NCBI GenBank assembly: GCA_903950295.1
Contig: CAJBAP010000482.1
Coordinates: forward strand, 1-6,129
Length of the DNA: 6,129 nt
Direction of reading: 5' to 3'
From: an uncultured Rhodocyclaceae bacterium
GTDB taxonomy: Bacteria; Pseudomonadota; Gammaproteobacteria; Burkholderiales; Rhodocyclaceae
Shown here: one piece after another, positions 1-4,923 of the stretch
How the letters are laid out: every line of letters starts with the position of its first letter
Numbering within the stretch: the stretch's first letter is position 1
Translations under genes and position numbers: made by a program
Notes under the pieces: generated by a model
Told to the model about the DNA's origin: nothing
Database searches by the model: none
The model's input: only the letters and a program-made list of their open reading frames with translations

Positions 1-732
1 AACCGCCAATGGTTGCTGGCGCTCGGCGTCGAGCAAAAACTGCTGCCTGCCACCGTCATCCGGCAGACTGCCCAGGAACGCGCCGCAGTCATCGAAACGG
101 AACAGGGTCGCAAGATCGGTCGCAAGGAAATGCGCGACATCAGCGAGCGCGTCACCGAAGAATTGATGCCCAAAGCCTTCTCACAGCGTCGTACCACTTG
201 GGGCTGGCTTGATCCGATCAATGGCTGGCTGGCGGTCGATGCCGGTTCCGATGCCCGCGCTGACGAATTCATGGAAGTGCTGCTCACCACGCTCGATGGC
301 ATCACCCCGCGTCCCCTGCAAACGCAGATATCACCGATCAGCGCGATGACCGACTGGCTTGCCGCTGCTGAGGCACCGAGTGGCTTTACGCTCGACAGCG
401 ATCTCGAACTGCGTGCCGCCAGCGAAGTACAGGCAGCGATCCGCTACGTTCATCACGACATCGCCGGCCCGGAAATCGCTGCCCACATTGCTGCCGGCAA
501 AATCGCGACAAAACTCGGCATGACCTGGAACGACAAGGTTTCCTTCGTCCTCACCGACAAGATGCACCTCAAACGCCTGGCCTTCCTCGACATCCTCAAG
601 GAGCAGTCCGATCAATCAGGAATCACGGCCGACGAACAGTTCGATACCGACTTCGCCCTGATGGCCGGCGAACTCGCCCATCTATTCAACGATCTGCTGA
701 TCGCGCTGGGCGGCGAACTGAAACCGACCTAA
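1..732 (+). CDS. rdgC: Recombination-associated protein RdgC, 5' end cut by window edge
   Basis: The frame is open from base 1 (N-R-Q-W-L-L-A-L...) to TAA at 730-732, giving 243 residues. E. coli RdgC has about 300, so roughly 60 N-terminal residues lie left of the window. The ATG and TTG codons near 9-13 are not the true start. Family resemblance is clear throughout: EQKLLPATVIRQ matches EEKILPSPVIKQ of E. coli RdgC, the middle holds HIAAGKIATKLGMTW (E. coli HIEAGKVVTKLALDW), and the C-terminus has FALMAGELAHLF...LGGE (E. coli FILMTGELAALI...LGGE). RdgC is known as a nucleoid-associated protein that forms a ring-shaped dimer around DNA and restrains RecA-driven recombination. It converges on glgP with 2 bases between the stops. 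No frameshift or internal stop is seen. Confidence 0.95.
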   Translation, partial: NRQWLLALGVEQKLLPATVIRQTAQERAAVIETEQGRKIGRKEMRDISERVTEELMPKAFSQRRTTWGWLDPINGWLAVDAGSDARADEFMEVLLTTLDGITPRPLQTQISPISAMTDWLAAAEAPSGFTLDSDLELRAASEVQAAIRYVHHDIAGPEIAAHIAAGKIATKLGMTWNDKVSFVLTDKMHLKRLAFLDILKEQSDQSGITADEQFDTDFALMAGELAHLFNDLLIALGGELKPT

Positions 733-734
733 CG

Positions 735-3215
735 CTAAAGCTCCACCGGCGTCGGCGTCACCTTCCAGATATCGCGGCAGTACTCGGCGATGGTGCGGTC
801 GGACGAGAACTTGCCCATGCGCGCGACGTTGAGGATGGACATGCGCGTCCAGTGTTCCGAGTCGCGGTAGGCCGCACTCACCCGTTCCTGACAGGCAATA
901 TACGCAGCATAGTCGGCGAGCAGCAGGTAGGGATCTTGCCGGAGCAGGTTGTCGATCAATGGCTGGAAGGTACTGCGGTCGCCGTGCGAGAACATGCCGC
1001 TGCCGATGATGTCGATGACACCCTTCAATTCGAGATTGCCGTTGTAGATATCCCACGGCCGGTAGCCGTCGGCCAAGGTGCGATCCACCTCATCGGTGGT
1101 GAGGCCGAAGAGGAAGAAATTGTCGGCCCCCACTTCCTCACGGATTTCGACGTTCGCACCGTCGAGCGTGCCGATGGTCAGTGCGCCGTTCATCGAGAAC
1201 TTCATGTTGCCGGTGCCCGAGGCTTCCTTGCCGGCGGTGGAAATCTGTTGTGACAGGTCGGCAGCCGGATAAACCCCTTGTCCGCATTTGACGCTGAAAT
1301 TTGGCAGGAAAACCACCTTGAGCCGCCCCGCTACGTCGGGATCACGATTCACCACCTCACCGACGGCATTGATCAGGCGGATTATCAGCTTCGCCATGGC
1401 ATAACCGGGTGCCGACTTGCCACCGAAAATGAAGGTGCGCGGCACGATGTCGATGGACGGATTGCACTTGATGCGGTTGTAGAGCGTGATGATGTGCAGC
1501 ACGTTGAGGTGCTGGCGCTTGTATTCGTGGATGCGTTTGACCTGCACGTCATAAAGGCTCATTGGATCGACGCTGACGCCACAACGTCGGGCAATGGTCG
1601 CTGCCAGTGCCTCCTTGCGCTCGCGCTTGATTGCGCACCAGCGTGCCTGGAACGCCGGATCGTCGGCGTAGGGCTCCAGTGCCCGCAATTTTGAGAGGTC
1701 GTGTTCCCACTCGGGACCGATGGTTTCGCTGAGCAGTGCGGTCAGCCCGGGGTTGCTCAGCATCACGAAGCGGCGCGGCGTGACGCCATTGGTCTTGTTC
1801 TGAAACTTGTGCGGCCAGAGTTGATAAAAGTCGTGCAGCACGGTTTCCTTGAGCAGGCGGCTGTGCAGTTCGGCGACACCGTTGATGGCGAAGCTGCCGA
1901 CGCAGGCCAGATGCGCCATGCGGATATAGCGCGGACCGCTTTCGTCGATGATCGAAAGCTGCGCGACATGATCGGCATCGAACGGGAAACGCAGGCGCAC
2001 CTCGTCAAGAAATCGTGCATTGATCTCGTAGATGATTTCAAGGTGGCGCGGCAGCAGAGTCTGGAACAGTGGAATCGGCCACTTTTCCAGCGCTTCGGGC
2101 AGCAACGTGTGGTTGGTGTAGGCAAAAGTGTTGCACGTCACATGCCAGGCCGTGTCCCATTCCATGTGATTCTTGTCCAGCAGCAGGCGCATCAACTCGG
2201 CCACGGCGATAGCCGGGTGCGTATCGTTGAGCTGGACGCTGAATTTCTCGTGAAATTTGTCGAGCGGCAGGCCGGTAGTACGGAAGATGCGCAACATGTC
2301 CTGCAATGAGCAGGTGACAAAAAAATGCTGTTGCAACAGACGCAAGCGCTTGCCAATTTCTGGTTCATCGTTCGGGTAAAGCACCTTGCTGATGGTTTCA
2401 GAACGCACCTCGCGCATCACCGCACCGTAGTAATCCCCCCGGTTGAACGCATGGAAATCGAAACCCTCCGAAGCCTCGGCCGTCCACAGCCGCAACAGGT
2501 TTACCGTATTGACGCCATGCCCGAGAATGGGCGTATCGATGGCAATGCCATGAAAAGTCTCACTCGGTATCCAGCGTACCCACAGTCGTCCGGCATCGTC
2601 CTGGTGTTGTTCGGTATGGCCGCCGAGTTTCACCTCATAGGCGATATTGGGGCGACGCACTTCCCAGGGGTTGCCATAGCGCAGCCAGTTGTCGGTGGTT
2701 TCGAGCTGTTCGCCATTCTTGATGACCTGATTGAAGATGCCGAATTCATAGCGGATGCCATAGCTGATCGCCGAAATCTCCAGGGTCGCCAGCGAATCCA
2801 TAAAACAGGCGGCCAGGCGGCCAAGGCCGCCGTTGCCAAGCCCCGGCTCTTCCTCGTGTTCGAGCAGTTCGTCGAAGTCGAGTCCCAGGCCTGTCAGTGC
2901 CTTGCGCGTGTTTTCTTCGATGCCGAGATTGAGCAGATTGTTGCCCAGGAACGGGCCGGGCAGATATTCGGCGGACAGGTAACACACCGTGCGCGGATTG
3001 GCTTGCTGATAGGTACGGATCGTGCTGACCCAGCGGTGCAGAAGGCGGTCACGTACCGTGTACGCCAAGGCCTTGTATTTATCGCTCAGCGATGCGACCT
3101 CGAGAGTCCGCCCCTGCACGAAAAAAAGGTTATCCAGAAAAGCGAGCCGGATGGACTCTTCCGACAAACCGGTACGGATGCTTTTGTTGTTGGCATCCTG
3201 TTTTTTTGAACTCAT
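735..3215 (-). CDS. glgP: Glycogen (alpha-glucan) phosphorylase
   Basis: This is an intact 826-residue enzyme, close to E. coli GlgP (815). It releases glucose-1-phosphate from the non-reducing ends of glycogen using phosphate and pyridoxal phosphate in the cytoplasm. Visible landmarks: YLSAEYLPGPFLGNN at 79-93, the glycine-rich loop GNGGLGRLAACFMDSL at 127-142, YTNHTLLPE at 366-374, KTNGVTPRRF at 474-483, VKRIHEYKRQ at 559-568 (phosphate-site K560/R561 by alignment with the rabbit enzyme), and the signature EASGTGNMKFSMNG at 664-677, in which K672 is the expected PLP lysine. I chose ATG at 3215 because AAGGGGA lies just upstream. A TTG at 3230 would add MKGNR and put that ribosome binding site inside the gene. 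MalP-type specificity for maltodextrin cannot be excluded. No other glycogen genes are in the window. The gene follows the MazF-like toxin by 76 bases on the same strand, so it may have its own promoter or receive read-through. Confidence 0.97.
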   Translation of the reverse strand: MSSKKQDANNKSIRTGLSEESIRLAFLDNLFFVQGRTLEVASLSDKYKALAYTVRDRLLHRWVSTIRTYQQANPRTVCYLSAEYLPGPFLGNNLLNLGIEENTRKALTGLGLDFDELLEHEEEPGLGNGGLGRLAACFMDSLATLEISAISYGIRYEFGIFNQVIKNGEQLETTDNWLRYGNPWEVRRPNIAYEVKLGGHTEQHQDDAGRLWVRWIPSETFHGIAIDTPILGHGVNTVNLLRLWTAEASEGFDFHAFNRGDYYGAVMREVRSETISKVLYPNDEPEIGKRLRLLQQHFFVTCSLQDMLRIFRTTGLPLDKFHEKFSVQLNDTHPAIAVAELMRLLLDKNHMEWDTAWHVTCNTFAYTNHTLLPEALEKWPIPLFQTLLPRHLEIIYEINARFLDEVRLRFPFDADHVAQLSIIDESGPRYIRMAHLACVGSFAINGVAELHSRLLKETVLHDFYQLWPHKFQNKTNGVTPRRFVMLSNPGLTALLSETIGPEWEHDLSKLRALEPYADDPAFQARWCAIKRERKEALAATIARRCGVSVDPMSLYDVQVKRIHEYKRQHLNVLHIITLYNRIKCNPSIDIVPRTFIFGGKSAPGYAMAKLIIRLINAVGEVVNRDPDVAGRLKVVFLPNFSVKCGQGVYPAADLSQQISTAGKEASGTGNMKFSMNGALTIGTLDGANVEIREEVGADNFFLFGLTTDEVDRTLADGYRPWDIYNGNLELKGVIDIIGSGMFSHGDRSTFQPLIDNLLRQDPYLLLADYAAYIACQERVSAAYRDSEHWTRMSILNVARMGKFSSDRTIAEYCRDIWKVTPTPVEL

Positions 3216-3221
3216 GCGATT

Positions 3222-3237
3222 CCCCTTCAATTAGGGG
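3222..3237 (-). promoter_or_regulatory. Hairpin covering the glgP ribosome binding site
   Basis: On the minus strand the leader reads CCCCTAATTGAAGGGG, then AATCGC and the ATG at 3215. CCCCT pairs perfectly with AGGGG (5-base stem, 6-base loop), and the AGGGG arm is the Shine-Dalgarno sequence itself. The pairing is seen directly; a role in limiting glgP translation is inferred. The stem is short, so the effect may be slight. Confidence 0.4.
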
Positions 3238-3270
3238 TCGAATTTTGAGGCATAAGCACGTGACGACAAA

Positions 3271-3283
3271 GCTGCGGTGCAGC
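3271..3283 (-). terminator. Weak hairpin after the MazF-like gene, possible terminator
   Basis: On the minus strand, 8 bases past the toxin stop, the sequence GCTGC-ACC-GCAGC forms a 5-base perfect stem with a 3-base loop, followed by TTTG. The short stem and only three T's make it a poor intrinsic terminator. Read-through from the toxin-antitoxin pair into glgP is therefore possible. Confidence 0.2.
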
Positions 3284-3291
3284 AAATTCGG

Positions 3292-3684
3292 TCAGCCGAG
3301 GTGAATGATCTGGTTCAATACACCGCACACATCGGCAAATGGCGCATCGGCCAATCGCTTCATTGGATGTGGCGCCGCCTCGCGGACTCGCCAGTCGAAT
3401 GATTTGGGCTGGTGGCAAAGGACATAGCTGTTCTTGCCCGTTTTTGCACCCGTTGCCTTGCCGGCGACGATAGCAAAAGGATTGTCGGCGTTGTATTCCG
3501 CCGTCGTCATCGGCAGGCCGATCACCAGCGCGGTCCGCTCGTTGAAACTGCGCGGCGACAGTACCAGAAACGGATGCCGGTCGCGCATCTCGCGCCCCGC
3601 CTGCGGGTTGCAGTCGATCCAGATGACGTCCTGCCGGTCCGGCGCCCAATCCTTGGCACGTTTGCCAGTCGTAACCACTACCAC
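3292..3684 (-). CDS. MazF/PemK-family mRNA interferase toxin
   Basis: About 130 residues, ending in TGA at 3292-3294. MazF toxins are ribosome-independent endoribonucleases that cut mRNA at short motifs and are neutralised by the MazE-type antitoxin encoded just upstream. Numbered from GTG 3684, family features are the N-terminal strand DVIWIDCNPQAG at 19-30 (E. coli MazF DLIWVDFDPTKG), RHPFLVLSPRSFN at 36-48, where R36 aligns with the catalytic Arg of HRPAVVLSP, GLPMTT at 56-61 holding the conserved Thr, and HQPKSFDWRVR at 91-101 (compare DQVKSIAWRAR). The start is uncertain. GTG at 3684 has GGAG 7 bases upstream and overlaps the antitoxin by 7 bases. GTG at 3678 overlaps the antitoxin TAG by one base and would give 128 residues. 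Either way the two genes are translationally coupled. No ATG is available nearby in this frame. All key residues are present, so it is probably active; its RNA target cannot be told from the sequence. Confidence 0.92.
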   Translation of the reverse strand: MVVVTTGKRAKDWAPDRQDVIWIDCNPQAGREMRDRHPFLVLSPRSFNERTALVIGLPMTTAEYNADNPFAIVAGKATGAKTGKNSYVLCHQPKSFDWRVREAAPHPMKRLADAPFADVCGVLNQIIHLG

Positions 3685-3929
3685 CGTTCGGCTCCGACGG
3701 CGTCGGTCACCATCACTTCTCCGCCGTGGCGCGACGGATCGAAACGGGCCAGCCGCTGTTCCAGCGTCAGCGGTGCATCCTGCACCGGAGTGATCACGAC
3801 CCGCCCCTCTTCCACTGTCACGCGCACGCGCTGGTCGGCCTGTAAATGCGCTTCGCGCGCAACCGCAGCAGGCAAGCGCACGCCCAGATTGTTGCCCCAA
3901 TGCTTGATATCGAGAATGGCTTCAGCCAT
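3678..3929 (-). CDS. MazE-type antitoxin with SpoVT/AbrB DNA-binding domain
   Basis: An 83-residue protein from ATG 3929, with GGGG placed 6 bases upstream, to TAG at 3678-3680. An upstream in-frame ATG at 3965 would add 12 residues but lies across the palindromic promoter region and is less likely. Residues 3-50 form an AbrB/MazE swapped-hairpin fold: DIKHWGNNLGVRLPAAVA at 7-24 matches E. coli MazE (VKRWGNSPAVRIPATLM), followed by VRVTVEEGRVVITPV. The C-terminal part, from about 52, is the kind of flexible tail that in MazE wraps the toxin. It ends in ERW, similar to the EVW end of E. coli MazE. The expected role is to bind and inhibit the downstream MazF-like toxin and, alone or in complex, repress its own promoter. 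Confidence 0.92.
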   Translation of the reverse strand: MAEAILDIKHWGNNLGVRLPAAVAREAHLQADQRVRVTVEEGRVVITPVQDAPLTLEQRLARFDPSRHGGEVMVTDAVGAERW

Positions 3930-3947
3930 GATTGCACCCCAGATGTT

Positions 3948-3987
3948 TATACGATGTATAGACAATACACTTGGCGGTGCCCCAAGT
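3948..3987 (-). promoter_or_regulatory. Putative promoter/operator of the toxin-antitoxin pair
   Basis: Two inverted repeats lie 19-58 bases upstream of the antitoxin ATG. The first, TATAC-GAT-GTATA (3948-3960), has perfect 5-base arms. On the minus strand it contains TATACA and runs into TATAAA, both acceptable -10 boxes. The second, ACTTGG-7 bases-CCAAGT (3969-3987), has perfect 6-base arms. No good -35 box stands at 16-18 bases from either -10 candidate. AbrB/MazE-type antitoxins are known to autoregulate through AT-rich palindromes over the promoter, so operator function is a reasonable inference. Confidence 0.4.
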
Positions 3988-3990
3988 CAA

Positions 3991-4013
3991 ACTGCCGTCC
4001 CGCCAGCGCCGAC
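3991..4013. repeat. 23-base near-copy of a cyanophycin synthetase segment
   Basis: This non-coding sequence starts ACTGCCGTCCCGC and ends AGCGCCGAC. It matches 22 of 23 bases of 5699-5721 in the same orientation, inside the cyanophycin synthetase gene where it encodes VGASGTAV. Weaker similarity continues on both sides if single-base gaps are allowed (AAA on one side, TTGA on the other, read on the minus strand). Because the protein motif belongs to the Mur-like family, the coding copy looks original and this one derived. Confidence 0.55.
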
Positions 4014-4020
4014 TTTCAGT

Positions 4021-4224
4021 AAACCGTGGTCTGTCCCTAATTATTCAGTCGAGGTAGAAACGATGGTCTTCGTCGGCAACGAAGCAGGCTTGCCGGTTGT
4101 TGCCGCGCTGGATGAGGTGCAGCGGGACGTTGGGCAGGGTCAGGCGCGGGCGGCGGGGCATGGCGGTCTCCGGCGGTCAGAACCTCTGTAGAAAATCGTT
4201 GTCTGTCCCCGTTTTCCCCGTTTT
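4021..4224 (-). mobile_element. Internally deleted RAYT (IS200-like) element, mini-element remnant
   Basis: The element holds the 5' part of a REP-associated transposase gene (4045-4161) between two copies of a terminal-like sequence. AAACCGTGGTCTGTCCC (4021-4037) and AAATCGTTGTCTGTCCC (4193-4209) are direct repeats matching 15 of 17 bases, 172 bases apart. Next to the second copy is a perfect 9-base tandem repeat, CCCCGTTTT, at 4207-4215 and 4216-4224. The transposase reading frame ends where it runs into the left copy, as expected if an internal deletion joined the gene start to the element's far end. The exact boundaries are inferred. The element fills most of the 304-base gap between the antitoxin and the DUF1415 gene. 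Confidence 0.65.
4045..4161 (-). pseudogene. N-terminal fragment of REP-associated tyrosine (IS200-like) transposase
   Basis: A 38-codon frame begins at ATG 4161 with GGAG 6 bases upstream and ends in TGA at 4045-4047. The product begins MPRRPRLTLPNVPLHLIQRG and continues NNRQACFVADEDHRFYLD. This is the standard N-terminus of the RAYT/Y1 transposase family (LxHxxQRGNNRxxxF...). Full members are roughly 200 residues or more and contain an HxH pair, usually within a TNHVHLL stretch, and a catalytic tyrosine. None of these remains, so it cannot be an active transposase. The start codon, ribosome binding site and first 38 codons are unbroken, which suggests a fairly recent deletion or maintenance as part of a mobilised short element. 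Confidence 0.85.
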
Positions 4225-4233
4225 CCGCAGCGC

Positions 4234-4815
4234 CTACTCAACCCAGAGATTCTTCCACCCCTCGTGCCCCAGCCTACGCACGGTGTCGATGTTGCGTTCG
4301 TAGATGCTTTCCGCATCGGGAAAGGCCGCCACGGCGCGGTCGATGCTGGATTCGCGCAACAGGTGCAGCGTTGGATAGGGCGAGCGGTTGGTGACGTTAT
4401 CAATGTCGTCCGGCTCCGTGCCGGCGAATTCATACTGCGGATGCAGGCTGGCGATCTGGTAGATGCCGTCCAGTTCCAGTCGGCGCAGGAGTGCCTCGGT
4501 TTCAGCAAGGAAGAAGTGGTAGTCGAGGAAATCGACCATGACCTGCGGATGGATCAGCAGCGTGGTATCGAGTTGCTTCGGGTCGGTGTCGGTGAGTATC
4601 TGAAACTCGTGTTCGAGTTCGGCCAGCAGTGCGTCGGCGTCGCGGGCGGCGCTGACGGCATAGCGAATCTGCTTCTTCACATGCACCGACTTGGCAAAGG
4701 GACACAGGTTGAGGCCGATCACCGCCCGTTCCAGCCAGCGCTGCGTGGCGGCAACGATCTCGGCCTTGGCTGCCACGTCGGCGAGCGGCATCAGCACTTC
4801 AGGCAGTTCACTCAT
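4234..4815 (-). CDS. DUF1415 family protein of unknown function
   Basis: A 193-residue soluble protein with no signal peptide or membrane segment. It is recognised as DUF1415 from WLERAVIGLNLCPFAK at 27-42 (with an invariant-looking C38), LLIHPQV at 86-92, ASLHPQYEFAG at 122-132 and NRSPYPTLHLLRE at 143-155. The family is common in proteobacteria and has no established biochemical function that I know of. The conserved Cys, His and charged residues could suggest an enzyme or metal site, but this is speculation. ATG 4815 was chosen because GAGGA lies 5 bases upstream. A GTG at 4827 would add four residues (M-R-T-V) and overlap that ribosome binding site. The stop TAG (4234-4236) lies 9 bases from the CCCCGTTTT tandem repeat of the RAYT remnant. 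It follows the cyanophycin gene by 108 bases on the same strand and could be cotranscribed with it. Confidence 0.92.
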   Translation of the reverse strand: MSELPEVLMPLADVAAKAEIVAATQRWLERAVIGLNLCPFAKSVHVKKQIRYAVSAARDADALLAELEHEFQILTDTDPKQLDTTLLIHPQVMVDFLDYHFFLAETEALLRRLELDGIYQIASLHPQYEFAGTEPDDIDNVTNRSPYPTLHLLRESSIDRAVAAFPDAESIYERNIDTVRRLGHEGWKNLWVE

Positions 4816-4869
4816 CACCGTCCTCACTATCGTCTTTCGTTACCGGCACGGTCAATAACAGCAACAACA

Positions 4870-4890
4870 GGGGACGGACCATAATTCCCC
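4870..4890. repeat. Degenerate RAYT-end-like motif with inverted repeat
   Basis: The gap between the cyanophycin and DUF1415 genes (4816-4923) contains GGGACGGACCA at 4871-4881. Its reverse complement, TGGTCCGTCCC, matches 10 of 11 bases of TGGTCTGTCCC at the left end of the RAYT remnant. Here it is in the opposite orientation. The same stretch forms an inverted repeat, GGGGA (4870-4874) with TCCCC (4886-4890). It may be a decayed second element end. No clear promoter or strong terminator was recognised elsewhere in this gap. Confidence 0.35.
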
Positions 4891-4923
4891 ATTTCCGCTA
4901 CGTAGTACCCCAGCGCAGACTTT

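Noticed and set aside
1255..1300. GlgP segment FSVKCGQGVYPAADL differs from the SLAEKVIPAADL seen in rabbit and SLAQLIIPAADL in E. coli enzymes
   Set aside because: I considered a compensated frameshift, but the flanking residues stay in register and, from memory, other bacterial (cyanobacterial-type) phosphorylases have a similar V-K/T-x-x-Q-x-(I/V)-Y-P variant. It is more likely a subfamily feature.
852..3209. Series of long plus-strand open frames opposite glgP (1278-1694, 1701-2309, 2325-3209)
   Set aside because: They share one phase antisense to a clear GC-rich gene, have no recognisable domains or good ribosome binding sites, and are explained by codon bias in glgP.
3227..3649. 140-residue minus-strand open frame overlapping the MazF-like gene
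   Set aside because: It is a different frame of the same strand. The conserved MazF residues are all in the 3292-3684 frame, and this one is rich in Arg, Ala and Gly as shadows usually are.
3412..4191. 259-residue plus-strand open frame across the toxin-antitoxin genes and RAYT remnant
   Set aside because: It runs antisense to three identifiable minus-strand coding segments and shows no domain of its own.
4264..4884. 206-residue plus-strand open frame opposite the DUF1415 gene
   Set aside because: It is antisense to a confidently assigned DUF1415 protein, with no recognised motif.
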